A stretch of DNA of 64,000 nucleotides from Nemopilema nomurai (Eukaryota; Cnidaria; Scyphozoa; Rhizostomeae; Rhizostomatidae). The stretch spans positions 849,818 to 913,817 of the forward strand of contig ML133488.1 in the NCBI GenBank assembly GCA_003864495.1. The letters run 5' to 3'. The position numbers and the translations under genes were made by a program. The notes under the pieces were generated by a model that saw nothing but the letters and a program-made list of their open reading frames with translations, did not search any database and was not told where the DNA came from. Below, one piece after another: positions 40,098 to 53,300 of the stretch. Within the stretch, counting starts at the first letter, position 1. The number at the start of each line of letters is the position of its first letter.

Positions 40098-43000
40098 ATG
40101 CCTAGGTGCACAGAGGAAGACGATGAGCTGGAGGAAGACAAGAAGGAGGCAGCGATTGTCTTTAAGAGTTTCTTGGAGCAGTACCACCATGAAGATATTT
40201 TGCAAGTTCTCGCTGCTCCAAGTAGCACCCAACATTATGCACTAAATATTAATGCTTTAGAGTTTTTTGATATCAACATGCACGTGGGACAATTTCTGTT
40301 GAGAAAACCGATGCAATTTTTGCCAGTTTTCAACGAGGCACTAAGGGACGCAGAGACTGACGTGATGCAATCTGCTTCCCAAGGAAATGAAGAGCAAAAC
40401 AAGACACTATCGATTAAACAAAATGTTCACATCAGATTTTCTAATTTGCCAATTTGCCCAGAACTAACAAGAGTTAACATTCCTAAAAGCGATGATGTCG
40501 ACTCCTTTCTTGCTGTATCGGGTATGTTTTGTTAATTTGTAAATTATTTCTACCATTGGCAAATCATCTTGATAAATTATGAGGCTTACGATGGAAACGA
40601 TTTTTCACAATTGGAGAGCATTGCTGTAAGCAAATAAATTGTTTATTGTAATAGAAGCAGTTGACTTTTCTGTACAGTACCTCATATATCATCATTGAAT
40701 TTAATGTGATATGGAAAGGTAACATCTAGAAGGCTATGAAGAGGGGATAACAAAAGTGCATGGAGTATCAATGCTCTTTAAAGAATGGAATTGTTCTAAA
40801 AGTAATTTATGAAAATCTAATTTTTCTGTAACATTTTTCAGGTGCTATTGGGCTAGAAGTTTAGGAAACTTGTGTCCTGTTTATCTGTATTTGACATTCT
40901 AAATTCTTCTAAAAAATTATTTGACCAGAGTAGTCACAAGTTTAGAATGGAGAATACCTTCAAAGATCTGTACAGCTCTGATTAACCTATTCAAATTTTA
41001 TTCTGTTAGGAACTGCGATTAGAACAAGCATGGCCAAACTGTTAGAATACAAAAAGGAATACATGTGCAACAAATGCAAGCATGTTTTCACAACTGTGGC
41101 TGATTTTGCTCAGTATTTTACAATGCCTGAACCGCAAGGATGCCCGTCACCAGAAGGTTGTAATTCAATTAAGTTTTCTTCCTTTGGCAAAGGCGGTACA
41201 GATCCATCTAGCTTCAAGGATTACCAAGAAATCAAGATTCAAGAGCAGGTTCAGAAGCTTGCTGTAGGCACGATACCTAGAACAATTTGGGTTGTGCTCG
41301 AGGATGACCTTGTTGATACTTGTAAACCAGGTGATGATGTTACAATTTATGGCATGGTTTGCAGAAGATGGAAGCCAATCTATAATGATGTGAGATATAG
41401 GTTCTTGTTAAATTTTGCAGGTGTGATTGGTTTTTCAAAACATTTGTTGAACATCTGATGTTAGCCACATGAAAGATCAGTTATTGGCAGCAGAAAGGGT
41501 ATATGTATAAAGGGAAAAATACCTAACTTTAGCTTGTTTAATTTTTTTGCTGTTGTTGTTAACATACTTTGAAGATATTGAAGATATTTGTAAATAGAAT
41601 CTAGAAGCTATATTTTGAAATGATATCTAAGTCAAAAAGCTTTCTTGGAATGTTTAATCAAAAAGACCTGTCTTGCACCACATCTTAAATGCATATGGTT
41701 GACTTGTTTTTTACCCAAAATGGTTAATTATTTTAACTTGACCACATTAATGATGCGTGAATCAAAATAAGCTATTATGTTTGCTTCTTATGTGAAATAA
41801 GTATTATTTGCCTAATCATAGTTGCATGCTACACATATAAAGATAATTTTTGCCAAAGAAGCTTTTGCATCACTTTTCTCTCACAGTATATTCTAATTTA
41901 CAGACAAAATGCAACATTGATCTTGTTTTGAGAGCAAACAACTTGGTTGTCAACAACAATCAAAATTCATCTGTTGTTCTCACTGATGACTTAAAAAGAG
42001 ACTTTGATGATTTCTGGGAGAGGCACAAGCTGCAACCTCTAAAAGGCAGAAATGAGATCCTTGCATCATTTTGTCCACAAATATTTGGTCTTTATCTTGT
42101 CAAGTTGTCTGTTGCCTTGACACTGATTGGAGGGATTCAAAGACTCAGTAAATCTGGTACACGTGTAAGAGGCGAATCACACTTGCTACTTGTCGGGGAT
42201 CCAGGTAGATTCATTTACCATAATTACAGGTGCCATTTCTCAGCCCATTGGAGTCTGTAAAGACTGAGAGTGGCTTTTTGAAATGCATTCATTCCTTCAT
42301 TGCAAATCTTTAAAGCAATTTACAGTCAAAATGGTCAAGCATAATTCCAGAAATATGCCAATTATAATTAGCTTAATCACAAGTTTGGACTATATGCACT
42401 AAGCACTTTTTGTTTCTAAACATTTTGGCTTTGTTTTGTTTATAAAGCATTGTTCTCATTAACAAATTAATACCACAAGCAAGGTGACAAAATGCAGAAA
42501 TAATGTAGAGATTTTCTGGTATTCTGTTAAGACCCTTTGAGATATTAAAGTTTGAATGATTTGAGTTTTTCAGGCACTGGGAAATCACAGTTTCTCAAAT
42601 ATGCAACCAAACTAATGCCCCGCTCAGTGCTGACCACTGGAATTGGCACTACGAGTGCAGGACTTACTGTCACTGCTGTCAAGGATTCTGGAGAGTGGCA
42701 GCTTGAGGCTGGAGCACTGGTTCTTGCTGATGGAGGCCTTTGCTGCATCGATGAGTTTAACTGCATCAGAGAACACGATAAAGCGTGTAAGGAGTTGGTA
42801 TTTGCGTTATTCTCAATGAACCAAGAAAGCCACTTGACTTTGTTTGAAGCTCTTTTTGACATTCCTCTCTATTTATTACTTGCACACTCAAAACATTAGG
42901 TTTTCTAGGTGTATCACATCCAATCTATTAGAGACCCATCTAGAGGCATAGCTAAGACAAACATTTTAATTTAAATTCAAGATCTTGCGCCTGATACATT

Positions 43001-46000
43001 GTTTAAAAAGGCAGATAGAGTCGTAGATTTTCCCCCACTTTATGGGGTAAATTTTATTTGGGCTCAACCAGCAGTTGAAGAATTAGGTGTTGAACGAAAT
43101 GTTTCCACCGATGACTTTGATGGCTGAACTATTTTAATAGATGTTGTCAAACTATCACCATTTCCTCTGTTGTCGGGTTGCTATAAGTGGATGGACAATC
43201 ATGTTTTAATTCACTCGCAAGATAAAAAAATTTCGCTTTCAGCATCGTTTTTATGTGAAACCAGGCTTTGGTTGGTGGTGTGAAGGAGAAATGTCTTTTT
43301 GTTTTTCATTTGCCTTGAAAGACTTTACTATACTTGCAGTTTGCAGTAGAATTAGTTGTCCGTTAAAGACAACCCGGTGTGTTTCGTTTCAGCAATTCAC
43401 GAGGCGATGGAACAGCAGACGATAAGCGTAGCCAAAGCTGGTCTTGTTTGCAAGCTTAACACTAGAGCTACCATTCTGGCAGCGACAAACCCTAAAGGAA
43501 ATTACGACAGAGAGGAGCCGCTGAGTGTGAATGTAGCGTTGGCCAGCCCGTTGCTCAGTCGATTTGACATTGTATTGGTCCTGCTAGACAACAGAAACGA
43601 GGAATGGGACAAGTACGCTTTGTTCATAGTTGTTCTTGTTTTTATTTCCAAGTATCTTTTTGTAAGGAAATTTGAAATGGGCCAGGTAGCCTAGCCAGGT
43701 GGGTCATGATAAAAATGCTCCAGTTTTCTTAAAAGGAGTCCTTGAGACTTTGAAACAAGCTTGAACGATGTGTCAAACGTAAGGTAAAGTGGCCTCTTTT
43801 CACTTCGTGGAAGGAATCGCTTCCTTGTCATAACTGTGTATGATTCGCCTCGCCAGTTTTGATCTTACTCAAGTATGTTTTTAGTCAATTAAATTACTAT
43901 GTATATTAAACCATGTTAATTTCTAGCTATTGAGATTATATATAGAAAAATCAGGTACCTTTTTGGTCTATTAGAACATACAGGAACATTTGGTCTATAC
44001 CGCATGCTAGAACTTTGTAGTAATAGGCTTTTCCCAACCAGTTTTAACCTGCCTCATATCATTGGATACGAAAATGAAAAAAATTATTCCTTGTTAGCTG
44101 TGTGCTGAATTTCTCCTTAAAATGGTAAATAGGGAACATTGTACCTTTGCTCCACGTTTTTTTCGTGCCAAGCATTTATAGAATTTTTTTGAATTACAGG
44201 ATTGTGTCGTCATTTGTACTACACGGAACTCGACCTGGATTAACCAATAATAATCTGACCAAGAAAGAAATCTGGTCGATCGACAGAATGCAAGCTTACT
44301 TTTGCTACGTAAAGACCAAAAGCCCTTCGCTGACTCCGGAAAGTAACAAGTATGCTATTTCACTAGAAATGATGAAAAACTTTGTTTTGCGGCTAAAGAG
44401 TTTTGTTGGTACTGACTCGTGACTTTATGTATTTTCTGTTGAAAGTTGTAACTCCCCCATGTCTTCCACCCAATTTATAATTTGATGAGATTCTCTTGAA
44501 GAAATTTTTTTATTCTGCCAAGCCTTTCATCTGTGTTCTAGTAGAAGTAAAATCTCATTCACATTGAATCCAAATATCACCAATGCGTTCTGCTAGACAC
44601 CTGGCTTAAACCAGCCCCTTTTCAATAAAGGTTAAATAAAGTTTACTTAAAAATGCTCATTGTAACTAGATATAGATTCTTCCGTTCAATTTGTCACGTT
44701 AGAAGATTCGCATCAATTACTACAGACGTATACGATCGGTTCTTTCTTGCAGAATTCTTAGCTCGTATTATGCTGCCCAGAGATCGGCAGATCTGCGAAA
44801 TGCAGCTAGGACCACTCTGCGCCTCCTGGAGAGCCTCATTCGAATCGCCCAAGCCCACGCAAGGCTACTGTACCACAAAGAGGTTACGGTTCAAGATGCT
44901 GTTGTTGCTGTCACTATCATGGAGTCTTCTATGCAGAATTCTGGAATTTTTGGCAAGGGGCTTAATCCCCTCCATACCTCATTCTCCAAGGTACGCCAAT
45001 TTGGCTCAACAGGAAATTATTTTTTTTACTCGTCCAAGAAGTTCATGGCTTTTGTTAATCAATTTTAACCATGTAATACCTATCTTAAAAAAAGAGTTTT
45101 TTAAGACTTCTTTACCTGCACCTGGAGTATTTTCCCTAGTATTTTATCTGGTAAGTTTGTGGCAAATTTGATGGAATCAAAGTTTGTTCTTTGACTTGTT
45201 TTACATAATTCCGTGTCACTGTTCAACTTTTCAAAGATTCGCATTCACCATTGATTTTTTCCTTCACAGGATCCAGATGCTGAGTACATCAAACAGGCCC
45301 GAATAGTTCTTGGCAAATTGAAACTCCCTAATATTTTGAAGCAGGTTTTAGAATCAGAGGAGGAGAGACAAAGATTGATAAGGAGGGAGGCCCAGGAAGA
45401 AAGCGGCATTAGCAGAAGCATCGGAATTGATAGCCCAGGCGATTTCAATGAGGAGTGCGAAGACACTGAAGACAGAATGGGGAATCATTTGATCGTGTTG
45501 CTGATACGAGTGACGGTGTTACAGCAATAGACGATGCTGTTGACAGATTGAGGGACAATTCTGATGATGAGTCTAGGAACAATACGAGCAAAGAAAACTC
45601 ATTTCATACAGAGTTATTGAGAAAGTCCCCAAGCAGTTTATGCGAAGCGCAAAGTGACCCAATGAATACTTTGAAGGGCCTTATTACGCATAATGAAATA
45701 TTTGACACCCCAATGGCACTTGATGTAAACACCCCGGTAGTGCCTGAAAGCGGAGTGCCTGGAGGTGGAGTGTTGGAGAACAGAAGCAATCATAGTAACA
45801 CTGATTCTATGAATGCGATTAGTTTCACTAGACTTGCGAACTGGAACGATGAAAGTTCCACCGATGTCCGAGCCACTGAAAATAGACCTACCAAAGTGAC
45901 CTCGAAGGAATTATCTCGGAGTAAAGCTGACCCAGAAAGTGACTCAGATGCCAACCAAATTATACTACCGTCGAACATGAACCACTATCCAAACATTTTC

Positions 46001-46309
46001 GCCTTTGATGACGATTTGGACGAGACAATGGAGGATGACTGGTCCTTTTCATTTGATCAAGAGGGACCTACTCAGCGATTAAATAAAGAGAAAAATCACC
46101 CATCTAGTGCAACTAGCAAATCCACTCTCATAAAGACACCGGAAATTAGTCCCCGGAACTCAGAATTTTCGACTTTTGAAGAGGCTTCAGCAAGGAAGCG
46201 TGAATGGTCTTCAAAAGAAAATGAATCTGAAAGAACTGAAAACACAAGCATTAGCCAAAGATTTAAGAAATTCAAATTTAAAAGAGTCGTCAAAGACGAT
46301 AAACCCTAG
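40098..46309 (+). CDS. MCM9: DNA helicase MCM9 (last exon frameshifted)
   Basis: MCM9 is an MCM-family AAA+ helicase that acts with MCM8 in homologous recombination and interstrand-crosslink repair in the nucleus. Exons: 40098-40521, 41010-41389, 41904-42204, 42574-42786, 43393-43612, 44200-44349, 44753-44990 and 45270-46309. The N-terminal MCM domain includes a CNKC...CPSPEGC zinc site in exon 2. Walker A GDPGTGKSQ is split across exons 3/4 (Lys372). Walker B CCIDEF has Asp428/Glu429, and the arginine finger SPLLSRFD has Arg496. Long stretches match vertebrate MCM9 rather than MCM2-8, for example [16 protein letters not shown] and [20 protein letters not shown]. Phases join through exon 8, but the exon 8 frame closes at 45530 while a long acidic, basic-ended tail continues in another frame to 46309. 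The spliced length is one base short of a multiple of three. A missing G in the GGGG run at 45479-45482 explains both. ATTAAA lies at 46366. The extension to TTG 40086 is not needed. Confidence 0.95.
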
Positions 46310-47458
46310 TGATTCTGTATAGAATTTAATGGATTTTTTCAAATTTTTCGAGAATGTTCGTTTTTATTAAAATTAGTCTTATTTTCAAACTTGTAAATGT
46401 TCTTCTTATGAATTTATTTAGGTGTTCTATTACTTTGGATGCCTTTGAGATTATACTTATTTCGATTATTATAATTGATTTGTACAATTGAATTGCTTTG
46501 TTACCAGTTTCAAGATCAAAAGAAGTTCAAAATTGAACAGTGCACAATTTCTCTGTGGTGAAGAACTTACTTAACTACCAAATGCTAGGTGTTATTAACT
46601 TACGTTCCTAGCTGAAAACCGTGTTTGAAATGACAGAACGTTTGATATGATATTTTTATATTTTGAATTGCCTCACTGTATGGAGATAATGTTTGTGAGA
46701 CTATAAAGAAAAAATATAAGGCAAAGCGTTGCCAAATAATTTGTGACAAACTTGTCAGGAACTATAAAATTTTGTATTATCGAGGTTTTAAGATTTCCAG
46801 TTGACAAATAGAGCTTGAAACGTAATATTTGTAATATTTCATTGTACAATACGAAACAAAGCTACGTTCAAGTGCTAGGGTGGAAAATTTTGCCAATCAA
46901 TTAGTGCTCTAAACTTCTTTCAATTCATAATCATCAACAAATTTGAAAGTTGCCATTACTTGCTAAATAAATTTTAAAACTACAATAATGTTAACGATAG
47001 CAAAACCGGACCACCAAGACCCGATAATGAAGTCCTGGTTGAGCTGCAATCGCGTAAAACGTAGATTTTGCAATTTAGCGGATGTCCATTAAATGTTTAA
47101 AATAGTCGAACAATAATTTTTGAGTATTATTTATCATTTTTTTAGCTACATATATGAAAAACTCATAAATAATTCTCATCATATGGAGATACAATTTTCA
47201 AGTAAATGCTGCATATTTTTGCTCATTGAAGGTCGTACTAATATTCTTAAGAGGTCAAAGTCCAGTTTAAGACTTAACCTAAACAACAGCGCCATTCTTA
47301 ATCCTAAGTTTTTGATAGATTTAAAAAAGCAAACTATAAAAGGAAGAATTTGTTGGGGCTTTAAAACTCAATTCAGCGTTAATTTAATTTCCCTTCTTCT
47401 ACTGAGCTGAAGCTCCCATTTGAAATCTTAGGGTATGTGTTTTGAATGATTCTCGTGG
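46310..47458. other. shared 3' flank of convergent MCM9 and H3-variant genes
   Basis: This is AT-rich DNA between two tail-to-tail genes. Possible polyadenylation signals are ATTAAA at 46366 and AATAAA at 46966 for MCM9 (+), and ATTAAA on the minus strand near 47386-47391 for the histone gene. A 96-codon plus-strand ORF at 47120-47410 has no recognisable similarity and is probably chance. Confidence 0.6.
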
Positions 47459-49612
47459 CTAGATTGCAGCTTCGCCGCGTATTCTCATTGCCAAATGCAG
47501 ATCCTTTTGCATCACGGTAACTCTGCCGCCATGCAGGGCGCAAAGATTCATGTCCTGGAACAGTCCAACCAAGTAGCTTTCAGAAGCCTCTTGCAGTGCC
47601 AGCAATGCATCCGTTTTGAAGCGAAGCTCCTGGCTGATGCACGATGTGATCTGCTTCACTAGTCGTTGAAAGGAAATTCGCGGAATAAGATGCTGCACAG
47701 TTCGTTGGTACTTGCGAATTTCTTTAAGGGCATCCTGAGGAAGCAGAATAGTTTTGCTTAAGTTTTGTTAAAAGATTTTCTGAATCGCAGGCTTTTGTTT
47801 CAAGCAATCAATCAAGCAATAAGAAGATAATTTCAGAGTTTTTAATCATTGGGTTAGCAAAGAGCAAAGATGTTCAAACACCTTAGCTTCTAAATGTCTG
47901 TTATTATTTTATTGGTGTGATCTCAGTGTGTAATAGAAGGAAGCTGATTTCCTATATCTTTCAAGAAGTTTCACTAAATCTCTTAAAAAGCAAATTAATA
48001 ATTTAGGCCAATTCTGAATATTAATAAGGGACGTGATGTCTAATTATCATTATACGGTGAACTATTAATGGGAGGAAGAAGGCAGTTTAGGTACTGGCCT
48101 GCATCTCTTAGTCTGTTAAAAATTTTGGATCAACTCTCAAATTCAAAGTGTCTTGTCATTAAACCCGGCTTGAAAAACGTTTCTTTGCATGGAAAATTCT
48201 TTAGCACTAACGCCAAAAGGGGTGACATAGGCAACAACTGACAAAGCTCTTGTTAGTTCATTACACGAGAAAGTTAGTACATGTTAGTTCATTACTCTTG
48301 TTAGATCTATTCAATTTTGAAGGCCTTCATTCTGAAAACTAACGAAGAAGTTGATGCCTTTTTGTCCAAACAATATATAGTCCTTCAAAGTTGCTCATTT
48401 TTATTTAACAAATTTTAACAAGTAATTTTTCATGTTATTAATGGATTGGATGACACCTTTAGATGAAACAGAGAATGGTGTGGCTATTCTTCGACACCTC
48501 CCGCGTTTTATTCGCGCAAGGCAACTCAATACAAGGCCAAGAAGCAGTTTTTGAATCTCAGAGCTGAATGAAATTAGTTTTGAAAAAGAGAACACACCCT
48601 TGATGGCCTAAACCGCCGGAATCTGCCTGAGCTATAAACACTTTTACTATACACATCATTACTGTGCAGTGCTTCAAGCTTGCAGGCTTTTCTTAAAATT
48701 ACTTTTAGGTCGTCTCTTGACTTCTTGTCGCTTTCAGGCGTCCACCCTTCATTCTTGCTCCTCCAAGGACTGATTCCTTTTGGTTTTTGGGCTTTCTTTG
48801 CCTTGATTACCTCCGGTCTTACCAATGGACTAATGTACAATGTTCTATTTTTCACACTTTGCTTCATTCGCACCATATTGCAATGGTCAATGGCCTTTGC
48901 ATTGGAATCAATAAGTTGCTGAAAATTGCAATAAATACATGCATAAAGTAATAAAGTTGAAAAAACACAAACTTGCTTAATAAAAATTTTGGAAATTTTC
49001 TTAAGGAAATTTCTTTCTAGATGTTCGAAAGGGGCCTGCCCTCCAATAGCTCTCTTGCAAAAACCTTTCCAAGAAAAAGCCTGCTACAAAAGTGTATTAC
49101 ACATAAACATTGTTTTAAATTAAGTTTTGTTTGTCAAGTTGACCATACGGTGCAAGCAGAGATGAAATAGGTCTCAAGGCTTACTGACTTTTGCAAAACC
49201 TTTCTTAGAAATAGCCGGCCACAAACGTTAATTAGAATCAAACCTCGTATTGTTTGTGAGCAAGTCTTTCGGTATACTTCCTTTCCTTTAAATTCCAATA
49301 TTGGTTTAATACTCCTTGAAGACTTGCAGTAGTGTTTAACAAATATCTATGGCTGCTGACGTGATAGCTGACTGTGGCGGGAAAATTAATGTGACAATGC
49401 AATTCAATTTGATTGCAACAGTATGAAACGTGCAAGATTACGAAACTGCTATCAGTCTGAAAATTTTTGAAATCAGCTTTCAATAGCTTCGATATTTCGC
49501 AGATAAAATCTCCGTTTAGCAACACGGTCAAGCAAATCGAATTCAGTGTCTTCTTTGCGTGTATCTCTGAAAAGTTTCTAGCATAAATTGAGGCCAAAGT
49601 TGAAAGCTCCAT
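47459..49612 (-). CDS. CENPA: histone H3 variant, centromeric (CENP-A/CenH3)-like, with long N-terminal extension
   Basis: Three minus-strand exons, 49612-49244, 48918-48598 and 47734-47459 (stop TAG), join in phase 0 and would encode 321 residues. The last exon is an H3 histone fold: [10 protein letters not shown] aligns with the H3 alpha-N helix, followed by [36 protein letters not shown] and RIRG. The preceding exon ends RFRPSR, which aligns without a gap to RYRPGT of H3, so that junction is well supported. The tail lacks the conserved H3 K4/K9/K27 modification motifs, and replicative H3 genes are normally intronless; both favour a CENP-A-type variant. Against it, loop 1 has H3 length, without the two-residue insertion of human CENP-A. 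Translation could start at Met 48876 (184 aa) or at 49612 (321 aa). Exon 1 is not recognised. The histone-fold call is firm; CENP-A identity and N-terminus are uncertain. Confidence 0.65.
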
Positions 49613-50328
49613 CTATGTTTCGCTGTGCAGCGGTCTATAAGCGCCATAGACAAATAAACTGACGTCATTGTCTGATTTCTGTATGTTTTAAGGATTAGAG
49701 TTAAGAGTTGTGAACACCCAACGTATCACATCTTTCCATAGATAGCTTTTTCTTGGCTTTCCATCGTGAAGAACGTAAATGATTTACCACCTAATCCCGT
49801 CTCATCAATGAAAACAAAGAATGTTGTACATTTTAACGCTTCAATATATTAAACGGTAAGATTTACTCTAGAGAGATGACGACTGAATATGGACGCACGA
49901 CATGTGATATGTTGGTGGGCTCCTCCTCCTGAAGGGCTACCGATGATCCGAAGGCCTTGAAATGGCTGACCACAGACGGCCACTTCCGCTGGGAGGATTG
50001 AAACGTGTTATCACTGAAAATCACTTATCATACAACATCTTGAGATTAATATCCAACAAACAATAGGATTTTGTAGATTATACTAGCATACAATAAACGT
50101 GACTTTATAATACAAACTTTTCCCTATTTAAGCAACTCAAAAGTCGCCGTTGTGGTCCAATGCCCAAAGGCATATGAAGTATTGGCTTGTCTCAAAAACT
50201 AACACACGTCACACAGATATGTGTCATCTTCCTTCACCGAAAACAATACTTTCAAATTACAAGTGCTCTTGCTAAGAGCACGTTGGCTTTCGCACGCCAG
50301 TCGTTTAGGCCTATAGCGCAAGGTAGAA
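49613..50328. promoter_or_regulatory. divergent promoter interval between the H3 variant and lysyl oxidase genes
   Basis: The two start codons point away from each other across 716 bp, so both promoters should lie here if the histone gene starts at 49612. No TATA box or specific factor site can be assigned. A short ORF at 50187-50396 overlaps the lysyl oxidase start in another frame and is not considered coding. Confidence 0.4.
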
Positions 50329-53300
50329 ATGATCTTCGCTCGAACCGTTTTGTTAGGCGTTTTGCTCGTCAGCTGCTCGAGCGAATTATCACCTAAACAA
50401 AACAGAATTCGCTTTGCTGGTGGTGACGGTCAGGCTCACGAAGGGTACGTCGAAATATTTAGGGATGGACAATGGCACAAAATCAGCAATGCAAAATGGG
50501 ACTACAGAAATGATGTCATTGTTTGCAAGCAGCTTGGTTTTGCTGACGTGAATGTCAAACCTTCGCAGTAAGTATGCCTGAGTTCTAAACAATTTTGTAA
50601 AAGAGACCCGATTAAGTGCCCTTGGTACATCGACAAACCAGTCATACGGGTCCTGAAGAGACAATTCAAGTTTGAATCTTATCAGCACTACATCCCCTAA
50701 AGAGTTCGCCTACCTCCCTGACGTACATGACAAGCAGGCAGTTACATAGCTAGCCGTTTCTTATAATAATTACTGGTGCCTTTTTTCTGATGAAACTTCT
50801 TTTGTGTGATTTTATCAGGCACCTCCAGCACTCCAAAGCCACAGCCATGTTATCTGATTTGCTTGTAGAAAACCTTTGTTGTAATTCACCGATAAATCAC
50901 TGTTCTCTCACCATTCAATGCCCGCTGAAAACTTTGTTATACAAACAAATACCAAAGTTAAGTTCAACCGCCACAAAGTTTTCAAAAATAATTTTACCTT
51001 TACTCTGAATTCTTTAGCCAAGTATAAAAGATGGCGACTATGCTTGGTATGTAATGAGACCCATTCATTTGTTTAGGTGCTTTTTGCTAAACTTTCCCCC
51101 GTGTCTTGTGTCACGGACATTTCTATGGTCACGACTCACGAATCAATAAAGATTGCCGTGAGAGATAAAATCAGCGCCCCCTCAGACTTACCGTCCCTGC
51201 TAAATAAACGCCTGGGACTAAGGCAATTTTTTCAATAAGTGCCCCCTTAGCAAACGGGGTGCTAATTTAAATGCAAAAAGATTAGACTGGGCGCTTATTT
51301 GAATTTAGCAAAAACATTCTGGACTTTGTCAAGGACAATTTTATTGCCAGCATATATTTCAATATACGTAAGAACTAGCCAACCCAAATCAGCCAGCCCT
51401 GTAGAATAAACGCCCCCTGTCAAAGCTATTTTCTAAAAAGCGCTGATTTCTCATATTTTATTGGTAAACCTGACCTTCTGCGAGGGCTGGTGCTAGCGCG
51501 GTCTTCGTGTCTGCTGCGAATGTAAATTGACGCAAGAATCAGAGAGCGCGGACTAAACAAATCAAACAAGTTAAAAATGGACTACTTCTTATATTTGATG
51601 CATCATTCAGGCGAAATGGACAACAAAGGGCTCCTTCTTTAACTTTATGATCATGCATTAAATTTGTATGCTGGTCTTCCTGTTTCAAATATGGACGACT
51701 AATTTTTTTTTGCAATGCGAGTTGACGATGCGAAGTGGAGTTTCGTGTCAACAAAGACGACGTTTCCTGATTGGTACCAGCTTTATGCGTTGCTGACATT
51801 TTTAAGTGAGATTGTTGTTTTGGTGGTAGTGTCGAATCACTATGTATTTGCTTAAAATTTTTTGCACATCCATACAGATATGATGATCTCGTTTCTCATC
51901 ACTCAGTTTTGAAGGCCCATTTTGCAACAGTGCATGACCACAAACCTCGTAGTTGTTTTGGCAAATTAGCGAATTCGTGGGAAATATACTAAATAAAATC
52001 TTCGAAACACTGAACGTAAACATACCTCGTAACACTTAACGTTGTAGGTATGGTACATTGTATACTTGTATACTTTTATACGAAAAGGAAGGGCTTGTGT
52101 ACTCCTAACATTGTGAACCGACTTTAGAAAAAAACGTAAAATGAAACCCGCTTTAGGACTTTTTGATTCACTGAAAATTTCTACTGTTCAGGGAAATTTA
52201 TGAAGGCGTTAATTCCCAGATATGCTCAAAGATTGTCTCAAAAATTTTTTAGACATACGTATAATATACTTGAAAGTATCAATAAGTTATCAAGGATAGC
52301 AATCGAAATTGTGTCCTGAATTCGCTCATATATCCATAAATTGTCCTGAAACATAAATTTACTCAGCCAAATTACTGTTCCTGCTAATATGTTTGTTTTG
52401 AAGAATTCCTTCATACACATATGGAGCTAGATGTTCAAGGGAGCACTTTCTATGTCAAGGGACCGAGAGGCATATTTCCGATTGTGACATCATCGATATG
52501 CATTACACAAAGTTTCACATTCATTGCAAGGATGGAAATGAGGTCTGGGTGTCTTGTTCAAGCCGTCGAGAGACTGCTGTTATAGAGCCACGGCCGTCAG
52601 TATCCAGTGGAGTGGTATGGTCGAGTTCTCTTAACCAAATTACTGTTGCACCCTTGAGGAAAAAAGGCACGACAAAACCAAGCTTCTAAAAGTTAAATAC
52701 GTTGTTCATCTTCAATACATTTAGGGCCTGTTCTCACAGTGTCCCCGTTCTCCGTTGACCCAAGTTGTGCCCGTGCCTAATAGTGCTCCCCAAACTGATC
52801 AATGCGGTTACCCTTGGTGTTCAAACACTACATCTATTTATATACTTAAGTTATGACTTACAGGAGTAATATAACATAGTTAGGTACCGTACATAGTGTG
52901 GCTGGTAACATTTTGGCCCCTCCCCCCCCCCCATTTTGATTTGTACAGTTTTTATGCTAATGTTTTGGCTATAACTCTATATATATTACTCTATATCATT
53001 TTCAGTTACCAATACCCCTTTACTCGTACTGAACATTTATGTTCAGTAATGTTCAGCACATGATCTATTAGCGGGGCCTTCTTCCTCTTCAAGTAGAGTG
53101 AAATGTTTCATAGATTGCAATCGTGGTTTTAGCATATAAGTAAGAGACACCAAGTCATAACCGCGTTTTGACGATCTAGGGCACATACATGAGAGTGAGG
53201 CTGAGAGACAAGAGCTCCGACCAAGAAAAGGCTACGCCAAAAGGAGTTTTAGAAGTGACGATCGGGAAGAAGTGGCAACATGTCTGCGCGGATGGTTGGA

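Noticed and set aside
44653..45171. 172-codon ORF over MCM9 exon 7
   Set aside because: It is a different frame from the MCM9 coding frame; the true frame gives the conserved [16 protein letters not shown] segment.
50187..50396. 69-codon ORF upstream of lysyl oxidase
   Set aside because: It overlaps the signal-peptide exon in another frame and has no similarity.
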